This document shows, piece by piece, positions 17,677 through 25,781 of a stretch of 64,000 bases of DNA (positions within the stretch are counted from its first letter, which is position 1; the number at the start of each line of letters is the position of its first letter). The notes below the pieces were generated by a model. The model was not told the DNA's origin. It did not search any database and saw only the letters and a list, made by a program, of their open reading frames with translations. The translations under genes were made by a program, and so were the position numbers. The stretch is from Clostridium sp. AT4 (lineage in GTDB: Bacteria; Bacillota; Clostridia; Lachnospirales; Lachnospiraceae). The stretch lies in the NCBI RefSeq assembly GCF_001517625.2, contig NZ_LN999824.1:1-64000 (forward strand), in the 5' to 3' direction.

Positions 17677-19107
17677 CTATGCTTCCTTTGTACACCTTTC
17701 CCTGACAAATTTTTCCCAGGGTTCAGGCACCAGATTGCTGCTGTCAAAATAAGCGGAAAACTTATTTTTCTCCGTCTGATACCGCTCATACAGGCCTGTT
17801 TCTTTATAATGTTCAAATAAAAGCGGAAGCTTCTTCCCCTCTTTTTCCATCCGCTCAATCGTTAATACAATGGCAGAATTGATCTCATCCCGGCTTCCCA
17901 CACACTCAAAGGGCTTTTCCTCCTGAATACCCGTAAGCTGATCCAAAAGAGGCTTCATCTCCTCATCCTGCAGCATATTTCTTCCGAAAACCTTCTCCAC
18001 CTCTTCCTCCGAAAGGAACGGGGACAGGATCAGATATACAAAGAGGCACTTGGGGCAGTGTCCGCACCAGCTGTCTGTTTTGCTGCCTGCATTGCAGCTC
18101 CTGAAAATAGCATGGTACTGCTTCTGCTGTGCAAAAAAGCGGGCAATCTGAAACTCGCTTAAGGGGCGCAGCATACTGAAATAGTACGCGCTTCCTGGAA
18201 GATATTCTGCCTCGTAGCGGTGAAAATCCTCCTCGAATTTAAAACTCTTGGAATACTGATGATTGACCGTACTTCCCTTTACGGTGCTCTCATTTGCACT
18301 GGATTCATTTGACAGTGCCACATAGGAAAGTCCGGCCATTCTGGCTGCCATAATGCCTGAAAAAGCTACCAGCGCAGAAAACGGAGTATGGCCGTTTAAA
18401 TAGCCCTGACGGTTTAATTCCAGCATATTCTGATCCAGCGTACGCTTTACATAAATCACATGATCCTCATCCAGTCCGGCTGCCTCTGTGGTATGGATTG
18501 TGGCTCCTCTGGAATTGATAATATAAGCATATACAGGAACGCCTGCGCCCTTTAAAAGTTCCAGGGTCACTGCGGAATCCTTGCCTCCTCCGACAGGAAC
18601 CAGTACTCCCTTTTCCGAACCGCTGACGGAGGAAAGACGCCCCTGTTTAAAAATAAATTCCGGATCATCACAGACAACATCGGATGCGTCTTCCGTTTCA
18701 GATGGCCTGCAGTGGATTTCCATAAAATCCTGAGCATTGGCCTCAGAAATATCATTCACATAGAAAAACTCTCCCAGTCCATTAAAATACAGATCCTTCC
18801 ACCAGAGAATCTGACGGTCATTTAACACACCTGCTTCCACAATCACCTCCGGTGAGCAGGTAATCTTCCAGTAGCTTACCAGCTCGACCATACCCAGAGA
18901 AAAAATCATTTTCCGGAACAGACCGTCCTTCTTCCAGATTTTCCCATCATTTACCGTCTTGGGAAACGTCCAGGTGGGCGCAAAGGAGGATAATCCCTCT
19001 ATCTCAAAATCATATGTAATCTTATATGTAAATTCTGTTTCTTCTGTCTCATATCCGTGATAATAAAAACGCGGAAATTCCTTCCGAAATTTCTGATATC
19101 GTTCCAT
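17677..19107 (-). CDS. murL: MurL-like UDP-MurNAc-L-Ala-L-Glu epimerase, PP-loop ATPase
   Basis: 476 aa. PP-loop motif GGGKDS at 173-178 marks an adenylating ATP-pyrophosphatase fold. An N-terminal domain (1-165) with SSFAPTWTFPKT and FFYVND precedes it, and conserved downstream blocks include ALSNESSANES (about 269-279) and CGHCPKC (about 349-355). This layout fits MurL, described in Xanthomonas oryzae, which epimerises the terminal L-Glu of UDP-MurNAc-L-Ala-L-Glu through an activated intermediate. Location directly before murD in an operon strongly supports this. RBS AAAGAGG lies 6 nt upstream. Alternative: another PP-loop amidotransferase-like enzyme. Confidence 0.75.
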   Translation of the reverse strand: MERYQKFRKEFPRFYYHGYETEETEFTYKITYDFEIEGLSSFAPTWTFPKTVNDGKIWKKDGLFRKMIFSLGMVELVSYWKITCSPEVIVEAGVLNDRQILWWKDLYFNGLGEFFYVNDISEANAQDFMEIHCRPSETEDASDVVCDDPEFIFKQGRLSSVSGSEKGVLVPVGGGKDSAVTLELLKGAGVPVYAYIINSRGATIHTTEAAGLDEDHVIYVKRTLDQNMLELNRQGYLNGHTPFSALVAFSGIMAARMAGLSYVALSNESSANESTVKGSTVNHQYSKSFKFEEDFHRYEAEYLPGSAYYFSMLRPLSEFQIARFFAQQKQYHAIFRSCNAGSKTDSWCGHCPKCLFVYLILSPFLSEEEVEKVFGRNMLQDEEMKPLLDQLTGIQEEKPFECVGSRDEINSAIVLTIERMEKEGKKLPLLFEHYKETGLYERYQTEKNKFSAYFDSSNLVPEPWEKFVRERCTKEA

Positions 19108-19203
19108 AAAAACCTCTTTCTGCTGTATGCCTCTGACAAACAGAAGCGTTTTCCGGAATCAAACCCGCCTGTCCCAAGCGGAAATCCGGGGTATACACGG
19201 TCA

Positions 19204-19232
19204 ATTATAGTGTGCAAACGGTTATTTTGCAA
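19204..19232 (-). promoter_or_regulatory. Promoter of murL-murD
   Basis: Minus strand -35 TTGCAA (19227-19232), 17-bp spacer, -10 TATAAT (19204-19209). Expected start near 19197, about 90 nt before murL. It lies between the spmB stop and murL. Confidence 0.72.
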
Positions 19233-19256
19233 TGAATATTTCCCTGCAAATAACCT

Positions 19257-19784
19257 CTAAACCATCATGGCTGACAAAACGGCGCTGGCTGCCAGACCGA
19301 CAGCGGACGCCAGAAGCCCCCCGGCAAGCGTGTACCGGGTCTTCCGAATTCCCACAGACCCGAAATAGATACTCATGCAGTAAAGAACCGTTTCCGTACT
19401 TCCCATGAGAATAGAAGCCATCAATCCCACTCTGGACTCCGTGCCGTATTCCTTAAAAAGATCCAAAACCAGGCCTGTTGCCGCAGAATTTGACACCAGA
19501 CGTACCAGCGCTGTGGGGATAACGGCATGAGGCAGTCCCAGAAAGGAAGCCGGCGCCTTTAACAGTTCTCCAAACGCATCCAAAAGGCCGGAGGAACGCA
19601 ATATACCTACCGATACCATCAGGCCGATCAGTGTAGGGAAGATCCCCCCTACTGTTTTCACCCCATCCTTTACTCCCCGGATAAAATCATCCAGTACAGG
19701 ACGTCCGGATAAAATACCAAAGCCTACGATATAGAAGATCATAAGAGGCACCATAGCATCTGAGAGAAAAAGCAGAAAAGACAT
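19257..19784 (-). CDS. spmB: Spore maturation protein SpmB
   Basis: 175-aa membrane protein with about five spans. It matches SpmB features: FIRGVKDGVKTV after the first span, ILRSSGLLDAF, the VRLVSNSAATGLVLDLFKEYG core and MGSTETVLYCMSIYFGSVGI. SpmB acts with SpmA in spore core dehydration and heat resistance, in the inner membrane of the forespore. SpmA is normally adjacent; here it lies at 31588-32190. The start codon follows directly on the T run of the upstream cysK terminator, so the only Shine-Dalgarno-like bases (GGGGCGG) are in the terminator stem. Confidence 0.92.
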   Translation of the reverse strand: MSFLLFLSDAMVPLMIFYIVGFGILSGRPVLDDFIRGVKDGVKTVGGIFPTLIGLMVSVGILRSSGLLDAFGELLKAPASFLGLPHAVIPTALVRLVSNSAATGLVLDLFKEYGTESRVGLMASILMGSTETVLYCMSIYFGSVGIRKTRYTLAGGLLASAVGLAASAVLSAMMV

Positions 19785-19832
19785 AAAAACCGCCCCACAG
19801 GACTTTTATACAGCTTATTCCTGTAAGGCGGT
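19785..19832 (-). terminator. cysK terminator overlapping the spmB translation start region
   Basis: On the minus strand ACCGCC-TT-ACAGGA pairs with TCCTGT-GG-GGCGGT (outer arms 19827-19832 and 19789-19794), followed by TTTTT and then immediately the ATG of spmB. It can end cysK transcription. Read-through would place the spmB ribosome site inside a stem. Confidence 0.75.
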
Positions 19833-19870
19833 GATTATGTTATATGACGGCTGTCTCCCAATGCCTGGTA

Positions 19871-20809
19871 TTATTCACCTGCCTGAAAAAGCGTCGTAGA
19901 ATAATACCGGTCTCCGCTGTCCGGCAGCAGTACAACAATGGTTTTTCCTTCATTTTCAGGCCGCTTGGCAGCCTGTAAGGCTGCATACAGCGCTGCGCCG
20001 GAAGAAATACCCGTCTGGATCCCCTCTGTTTTAGCCAGCATACGGGCTGTTTCAAAGGGAATTTCATTATCCACGGCAATGATCTCATCATATACCTCTG
20101 TATCCAGCACCTCCGGCACAAATCCCGCTCCGATCCCCTGAATCTTATGCGCTCCGGCAGCACCACCTGACAGCACTGGTGAAGCAGCCGGTTCCACTGC
20201 TATTACCTGAATGTGCGGATTCTTTTCCTTTAAATATCCTCCGGTTCCTGTAATCGTACCCCCAGTTCCTACAGAGGCCACAAAAATATCCACCTGTCCC
20301 TCTGTGTCTCTCCAGATCTCAGGCCCCGTAGACTCTCTGTGGGCTTTGGGATTTACAGGGTTTACAAACTGGCCTGCAATCATACTTTGAGGAATTTCCT
20401 TTGCCAGCTCCTCTGCCTTTTCAATGGCTCCGCTCATTCCCTTGGCGCCTGGCGTAAGAACAAGCTTTGCCCCGTATGCCTTTAATATATTTCTGCGTTC
20501 CTCACTCATGGTATCGGGCATGGTTAGGATCACCTGATATCCCTTTGAAGCCGCAATCGCTGCCAGACCAATCCCTGTATTTCCTGAGGTAGGTTCAATG
20601 ATAACAGAACCTTCTTTTAATAATCCCTTTGCCTCTGCATCCTCTATCATGGCCTTTGCAACACGATCCTTTACACTTCCTGCTGGATTTAAATACTCCA
20701 GCTTCAGAAGGAGCCTTGCTTTTAATCCTTCCTTCTTTTCCAGATTTACGGCCTCCATCAAAGGCGTATTTCCCACCAACTCCGTGATTCCGTTTAATAT
20801 ACCTGCCAT
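19871..20809 (-). CDS. cysK: Cysteine synthase A (O-acetylserine sulfhydrylase)
   Basis: About 312 aa, PLP enzyme making cysteine from O-acetylserine and sulfide. Seen: NPAGSVKDR with the PLP lysine near residue 47, the substrate loop [11 protein letters not shown], the phosphate-binding [13 protein letters not shown], and [12 protein letters not shown]. The start is taken at MAGILNG, since the transcription start lies downstream of the earlier in-frame ATGs (promoter at 20868-20896). AAGG(A) elements precede it; the ATG three codons earlier (MRF) is also possible. No cysE neighbour is seen. Confidence 0.95.
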   Translation of the reverse strand: MAGILNGITELVGNTPLMEAVNLEKKEGLKARLLLKLEYLNPAGSVKDRVAKAMIEDAEAKGLLKEGSVIIEPTSGNTGIGLAAIAASKGYQVILTMPDTMSEERRNILKAYGAKLVLTPGAKGMSGAIEKAEELAKEIPQSMIAGQFVNPVNPKAHRESTGPEIWRDTEGQVDIFVASVGTGGTITGTGGYLKEKNPHIQVIAVEPAASPVLSGGAAGAHKIQGIGAGFVPEVLDTEVYDEIIAVDNEIPFETARMLAKTEGIQTGISSGAALYAALQAAKRPENEGKTIVVLLPDSGDRYYSTTLFQAGE

Positions 20810-20867
20810 AAACCTCATCCTTTCCTTTTCGGCGTTCCATCGTTTGGTGCCAGTCTGATTTGGTTGG

Positions 20868-20896
20868 ATTATAGAACCCACCATTCCTTTTGTCAA
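20868..20896 (-). promoter_or_regulatory. Promoter of cysK
   Basis: Perfect minus-strand -35 TTGACA (20891-20896), 17-bp spacer and perfect -10 TATAAT (20868-20873). Expected start near 20861, giving about a 50-nt leader. No T-box or SAM riboswitch can fit in so short a leader, so control would be at the promoter. Confidence 0.88.
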
Positions 20897-21045
20897 GGCA
20901 TACGTGAACCGATCCGTTTGAAGCGGAATATTTATTCTCCAATGTTTTTAACAAAAATCAAAAAAAGATGCCATTTTACCGAAAAATCCGATATAATATA
21001 GAAAAATTCTTCCATGTACAAAAAATCATAATGGAGGGGAGTTGT

Positions 21046-21079
21046 ATGATGGCAGATATATGGGATTTTTTTTGAAAAT
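21046..21079 (+). other. Probable true start of the diguanylate cyclase, separated by a T8 frameshift
   Basis: A strong Shine-Dalgarno (GGAGGGGAG) precedes ATGATG at 21046. That frame reads MMADIWDFF and stops at TGA (21073-21075), directly after a run of eight T (21066-21073). With seven T the frame would continue as WDFFENMDELVYVADMD, joining the PAS domain of the next gene without a gap. This is either a real frameshift, a phase-variable or slippage site, or a sequencing error. Confidence 0.7.
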
Positions 21080-22393
21080 ATGGATGAACTTGTTTATGTA
21101 GCCGATATGGATACCTACGATATGGTATATATGAACCGGCGGGCAATGGCACAATACGCACTTACATCACCTGAACAGTATCAGAACCGCAAATGCTACG
21201 AACTGCTCCAGAGCTGTTCTTCTCCCTGTGCCATGTGTACCAACAGCAAGCTCTGCCCCGGAGAATTTTTTGAATGGTCCCGGTATAATCCCATTGTAAA
21301 AAGAGCTTATATCCTGAAAGATACCATGGTAATCCGGGACGGCAGAAGATTACGGATTGAAATTACGATCGATATGAACGTCCACCAGCGGGAAAAGCTG
21401 ACAATTGAGGATCAAACCGATACAGAAGCGCTGATCAACGAGGGGCTTCGCTTTGCGTTAGCCGCAGAAACACCGATCCGTTCTATTGATATCCTGCTTC
21501 AATATATGGGACAGAGCTTCAGCGGAGAACGGGCCTACATCTTTGAGCGGAACAGCCAGAATTCCTTTGACAATACCTTTGAATGGTGTTCTGACCAGGT
21601 GCTGCCTCAGAAAAATATCCTCATAAATATTCCTGAACAGGACTTAAACAGTTGGGTACAGGCCTTTAATCGAAATGAAAATGTCCTGATTACAGATATT
21701 GAAGCAATCCGTACAGCGGATCCAGATGTTTATTCTCTGCTAAAGCCGCAAAACATACACTCTCTGGTTGTCAGTCCCATAATGGATGGACGCCGGCTGA
21801 TTGGTTTTTATGGAATTGACAATCCACCGCTGGAGCTGATGAGCCATATTTCCTTTACACTGCAGCTCTTCGGCCATTTTATTTCTTCTATTCTAAAGCG
21901 GCGGGATCTGGTGGAGCGGCTTGAAAACCTAAGCTTTTATGATCAGCTCACCGGCGCCAAAAACCGTCATGCCATGAACGAGTTTTTAAGCGTCCTCCCA
22001 ATCAAGACAAGCCTGGGTATTCTGTACGCCGATGTAATGGGCCTAAAACAGATCAATGACACCCAGGGACATCAGGCCGGTGATCAGGCGCTCATTCGAT
22101 GCTGCCGCTGTCTGATGGAGCATTTTCCTAAAAATACCGTCTTTCGCGTTGGAGGCGATGAATTTCTGATCCTGTGTGAGAACTGGTCTCAGATGGAATT
22201 TGAACACGCAGTAAACTGCCTGAAAAATGATATGATAGAGGGCGTGTCCTTTATGGCTGTCGGCTCCGTGTGGCTTCCATGCTGTGATGAAAATGTAGAA
22301 AAATACATTTCAGATGCGGACAGCCGGATGTATGAAAATAAAAGAGCCTACTACCAGTCCAAGGGTCACGACCGCAGAAAGCGCAGGGAGTAA
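21080..22393 (+). CDS. PAS-GAF-GGDEF diguanylate cyclase, 5' end frameshifted
   Basis: 437 aa from the internal ATG. Residues 1-110 form a PAS-like domain opening with DELVYVADMDTYDMVYMN and holding a Cys-rich stretch (CSSPCAMC) that could bind metal or a cluster. Residues about 125-275 are GAF-like, and about 285-435 are a GGDEF cyclase with an intact RVGGDEF active site and the DVMGLKQINDTQGHQAGD metal/substrate motif. It should make cyclic di-GMP from GTP. No transmembrane span is seen, so it is cytosolic. The ATG at 21080 has no RBS; the natural start is probably at 21046. Confidence 0.88.
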   Translation: MDELVYVADMDTYDMVYMNRRAMAQYALTSPEQYQNRKCYELLQSCSSPCAMCTNSKLCPGEFFEWSRYNPIVKRAYILKDTMVIRDGRRLRIEITIDMNVHQREKLTIEDQTDTEALINEGLRFALAAETPIRSIDILLQYMGQSFSGERAYIFERNSQNSFDNTFEWCSDQVLPQKNILINIPEQDLNSWVQAFNRNENVLITDIEAIRTADPDVYSLLKPQNIHSLVVSPIMDGRRLIGFYGIDNPPLELMSHISFTLQLFGHFISSILKRRDLVERLENLSFYDQLTGAKNRHAMNEFLSVLPIKTSLGILYADVMGLKQINDTQGHQAGDQALIRCCRCLMEHFPKNTVFRVGGDEFLILCENWSQMEFEHAVNCLKNDMIEGVSFMAVGSVWLPCCDENVEKYISDADSRMYENKRAYYQSKGHDRRKRRE

Positions 22394-22406
22394 GGCATAA
22401 AAAATG

Positions 22407-22446
22407 AGCCGCTGCCGGAAAAATAATCTCCGCAGCGGCTTTTTTA
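22407..22446. terminator. Bidirectional terminator between diguanylate cyclase and lsrF
   Basis: AGCCGCTGC (22407-22415) pairs with GCAGCGGCT (22432-22440), then TTTTTT on the plus strand. On the minus strand the stem is followed by CATTTTTTATG, so it can end both convergent transcripts. Confidence 0.88.
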
Positions 22447-22478
22447 TAATATAACAGTAAACACGTCAGGCTGCGCGC

Positions 22479-23363
22479 TTAGTGGATCGCATCCTGGTAG
22501 AACTCATAGGCCTCTTTATCGGTAAATCCTTCGTGAACGATCTTACGGATTGCTGCACTCATCTCTACCGGATGATTGGACTGGAAGATATTTCTTCCCA
22601 TATCAAGACCTCTTGCTCCTCCCTGAATGGATCTGTAAGCCAGTGTCATAGCTTCATCCTCAGGAAGCTTCTTTCCTCCTGCAACCACGATCGGAACAGG
22701 GCAGGCAGCTACAACTTCCTCAAAGTTATCGCAGTAGTAAGATTTTACGATGTTTGCTCCCAGCTCAGCAACTATACGGGTAGCCAGCTTAAAGAAACGA
22801 TCGGTACGCTCCATCTGCTTTCCTACTGCAACAACGCCCATCACAGGGATTGAATACTGCTGGCCCAGATTTACCGCTTTGGAAAGGTTGTCCAGACTGG
22901 ACAGCTGTCCGTCTGCGCCTACGAAAGTCTGAATCGCCAGACAGTCTGCATTCATTCTGCAGGCTTCTGCAGCGTCTACTGCCAGTACCTCATGGGAAAG
23001 ATCATCATTGAGCATGGAGGAACCGGAAGTAGCTCTGAGCGCAATACCCTTTCCGCCAATCAGCGCCGGATCTACGCAGCTTCTGAGCGCCCCTCTGGTA
23101 CCCATCAGCACATCAATATTAGGGATGAGCTTTGGAATGATAAGATCCAGTCTCTCCAGTCCTGCTGTGGAACCCATAAAATAGCCATGGTCAAATGCGA
23201 ACATTACCGTATTGCCGCTTTTCGCATCAAAAATATTGGACATATGTTTTTTCATGCCCCAGTCCAGCGCATTTGCACCTTTTACATAAAATCCTTCCTG
23301 GTTGGCAAATGGAGCGTCCAGATGATAATTTTTTGCAACTTTTACACCTTCAAGATCTGCCAT
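22479..23363 (-). CDS. lsrF: Phospho-AI-2 thiolase LsrF
   Basis: 294 aa, class I aldolase fold. It matches E. coli LsrF along its length: GANALDWGMKKH, MFAFDHGYFMGSTAGLERLD, DVLMGTRGALRS, NIVKSYYCDN with the Schiff-base lysine, CPVPIVVAGGKKLPE and GLDMGRNIFQS. LsrF transfers an acetyl group from 3-hydroxy-5-phosphonooxypentane-2,4-dione to CoA, the last step of AI-2 breakdown. It is the final gene of the lsrACDBF operon. Confidence 0.95.
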   Translation of the reverse strand: MADLEGVKVAKNYHLDAPFANQEGFYVKGANALDWGMKKHMSNIFDAKSGNTVMFAFDHGYFMGSTAGLERLDLIIPKLIPNIDVLMGTRGALRSCVDPALIGGKGIALRATSGSSMLNDDLSHEVLAVDAAEACRMNADCLAIQTFVGADGQLSSLDNLSKAVNLGQQYSIPVMGVVAVGKQMERTDRFFKLATRIVAELGANIVKSYYCDNFEEVVAACPVPIVVAGGKKLPEDEAMTLAYRSIQGGARGLDMGRNIFQSNHPVEMSAAIRKIVHEGFTDKEAYEFYQDAIH

Positions 23364-23474
23364 AATATTACTCTCCTGTCTTTGTTCGTCTTTTTGGGGT
23401 TCAATCCAGATTCCATTGAATCTGCAATGCCAGACCGGACTGTGACATCCGGCCTGACTGGCGGTTCGTATTTT

Positions 23475-24662
23475 TTAGAAATCGTAATCAGCTACGTTGT
23501 CCTTGTTGAAAATCAGTCTTTCCGGCATCAGCACAACACCATTGTTCTCAGGTGCAGTCTCTACGCCTTCTACCAGACAGTCATTTGGCATTACCTCAAC
23601 TTCACCAATCTCTGGAATGTTGATCTTATCGCCGACTTTTACAGTGTTTCCAGCTGCCAGATAAGCGGTCAGGTAGCAGCCCATAGCGCCCTGTACGCCG
23701 CAGTCCCAGAGACCCCACTGCTCGATTACATCTGCTTCGCAGTAATCCTTGATAGACATCGGGGATGCAAAACCGGTAATTGTTACATCATTCTTGGTCA
23801 GGCCCTTGTTCTGTGCTGCCTTGCACTGTCCCGGAAGAGCAGTAGAATCATTGCAGATAATCAGGTCAATATCGCTGTGTGCCTCAAGAATGGATGCTCC
23901 GATGGAAACGGCCTTCTCTGCATCCTGCTCAGAATAGTAGTTATCTGGAGCAACATTCTCCCAGTTCGGGAAGTTTTCTTTAATATAAGCCTCTCCGGCT
24001 ACCTGCCAGGAGTTCTGGTCAGCTACAGTTGCCTGAGAATAGTGCCAGCAGTATTTAATTGTATCCTTCTCAGGATCTTTGCCTCTCTTTGTCAGAGAAT
24101 CTGCGCCCATATCTACCAGCATCTGGCCCAGAATTTCGGGAGTACCCTGAGATACCATCAGGCTGCGGGCTGTGTCGGAAACATCTGAATCCCAGGTTCC
24201 TACGGTTACACCGCTGGAAGTCGCATCTGTAAGAGCAGAATCCAAACCGGTAGCATCTACAGAAGAAATACAGATTCCGTCTACACCGGATGCAATGGCA
24301 TTATTGATTACCTGAACCTGATCTGCAACGGATGCATTAGAGGAACCCTGATAATCTACGGTAAAGCCCCACTTCTCAGCATACTTCTGCGCACCGTTGT
24401 TAGCGGATTCAAAGAATGCGTTTCCAGTCAGTTTCGGAACGAATGCAACGGTCAGTCCTTCAACGGATTTTACATCACCGGATGATTCAGCAGACTCTTC
24501 TGCTTTTGCTTCCGTTTCTTCCTTGGCTTCGGTCTCTGCCTTTGCCTCAGTTTCTGTCTTCGCCTCAGTCTCTGCCGGTGCTTCTGCCGGCTTGGAGCCG
24601 CATGCGCTTAAGGAAGCTACCATGGAAGCTGCAAGTGCCATTGCTATCAGTTTCTTCTTCAT
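23475..24662 (-). CDS. lsrB: AI-2 binding lipoprotein LsrB
   Basis: 395 aa. Lipobox LSAC (Cys21), then a 40-residue Glu/Ala/Thr/Lys repeat tether with several TEAK-like units, then a periplasmic binding fold. Strong LsrB similarity: VAFVPKLTGNAFFESANNGA, TWDSDVSD, QGTPEILGQMLVDM, a VADQN binding pair, GFASP, and the C-terminal VLMPERLIFNKDNVADYDF. AI-2 contact residues known from Salmonella LsrB appear kept for Lys, both Asp, Gln and Pro; the Ala after the Pro reads Gly-Gln here (ALPGQ). Binding-site variation has been reported in clostridial LsrB. Delivers AI-2 to LsrCD-A. Confidence 0.93.
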   Translation of the reverse strand: MKKKLIAMALAASMVASLSACGSKPAEAPAETEAKTETEAKAETEAKEETEAKAEESAESSGDVKSVEGLTVAFVPKLTGNAFFESANNGAQKYAEKWGFTVDYQGSSNASVADQVQVINNAIASGVDGICISSVDATGLDSALTDATSSGVTVGTWDSDVSDTARSLMVSQGTPEILGQMLVDMGADSLTKRGKDPEKDTIKYCWHYSQATVADQNSWQVAGEAYIKENFPNWENVAPDNYYSEQDAEKAVSIGASILEAHSDIDLIICNDSTALPGQCKAAQNKGLTKNDVTITGFASPMSIKDYCEADVIEQWGLWDCGVQGAMGCYLTAYLAAGNTVKVGDKINIPEIGEVEVMPNDCLVEGVETAPENNGVVLMPERLIFNKDNVADYDF

Positions 24663-24764
24663 AAATAAAATCCTCCTTTTTGTTATGCATCTGCTGCATA
24701 TGATCTTTGTTTGTAACGTTTTAGAACCGCCGTCTTTATTTTAATGGAGCATTCCATTAAGATA

Positions 24765-25781
24765 CTATTTTTTGTCCTTCTGGTGAAGGGCAGCTACTAC
24801 CTTTGGATTGGTCAAAAGAGACCGGCCGATTACAACTACCAGAAGAAGCAGGCCAACCGGAATATCTAGATACTGCTGCGGAACCTTAAAGCAAAGGGGA
24901 AGTCCAAACTTTAATACGCCGATCACCACAGCTGCCAAAGCAGTTCCTACTACAGAGCCTTTGCCGCCGGTAGAAAGCGTACCTCCCAGAACTACGGCTG
25001 TAATGATCGGAAGAGTAAATGTCACACCGATATCTGATTTAGCCGTCCCAATATAGGAAGTCAGGATAATTCCCGCGATTGCTGCGCTGATGCCGGACAA
25101 AATGTATGTAGTCATAGTGATCAGACGGGTATTGATGCCGGAAAACTCTGCGGCATCTTTGTTCACGCCGATCAGGAAAACCATACGTCCGTACTTGGTT
25201 TTATTAAGAAGCACATAGGCGATCACCGCCAGTACCAGGAAGATGATCACCTGGCAGGGGATCACTCCAAACAGTTTAAATTTGGAAAGCTGAAGAAAGC
25301 TGTCCGGAAATCCGCTGATTCCCTTGTAGCTCTCAGTCGCAGACAGGTTGGATACCAGAAGCGCCACACCTGTAAACAGGAAGCTGCCTCCCAGCGTCAC
25401 CACCATCGGCTGCACGCCGCAGTATGCTACAAAATAGCCGGAAAGAGCGCCGCATACACCTGCAACAACAACAGCCAAAGCTACAGCCGCCCAGATGTTC
25501 ATGCCCCCATCCTGCCATGCCACACCCAGAACAATAGAGGATAAACCTACAATGGAACCTGCCTGGATATCAATTCCGCCTGTGATCATAACAAAGGTCA
25601 CGAACAGGGAAATGATACAGATAGAAATAATGTCATTTAAACTGCCAAACAGTACTCTTGGCATTAAAAACTTGGGATTCTTTGTCGCAAATATCACAAT
25701 TTCAGCAAACAAAATCAGCAGCAGAACAAATTCCCAGCTCGTAAAAAACTTTTTTGCCTTTTCAGGAAAAGTGGTTTTCAT
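24765..25781 (-). CDS. lsrD: AI-2 ABC transporter permease LsrD
   Basis: 338-aa inner membrane permease of the BPD_transp_2 family with about nine to ten spans. It shows FVMITGGIDIQAGSIVGLS and the GGTLSTGGKGSVVGTALAAVVIGVL coupling segment usual for sugar/AI-2 permeases. Order after lsrC matches the enterobacterial lsrACDB operon. Its ATG overlaps the lsrC stop by 4 nt. Confidence 0.92.
   Translation of the reverse strand: MKTTFPEKAKKFFTSWEFVLLLILFAEIVIFATKNPKFLMPRVLFGSLNDIISICIISLFVTFVMITGGIDIQAGSIVGLSSIVLGVAWQDGGMNIWAAVALAVVVAGVCGALSGYFVAYCGVQPMVVTLGGSFLFTGVALLVSNLSATESYKGISGFPDSFLQLSKFKLFGVIPCQVIIFLVLAVIAYVLLNKTKYGRMVFLIGVNKDAAEFSGINTRLITMTTYILSGISAAIAGIILTSYIGTAKSDIGVTFTLPIITAVVLGGTLSTGGKGSVVGTALAAVVIGVLKFGLPLCFKVPQQYLDIPVGLLLLVVVIGRSLLTNPKVVAALHQKDKK

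Noticed and set aside
22992-24188. 398-codon open frame on the plus strand across lsrF and lsrB
   Set aside because: It is antisense to two clearly conserved genes, crosses their intergenic space, has no RBS and no domain.
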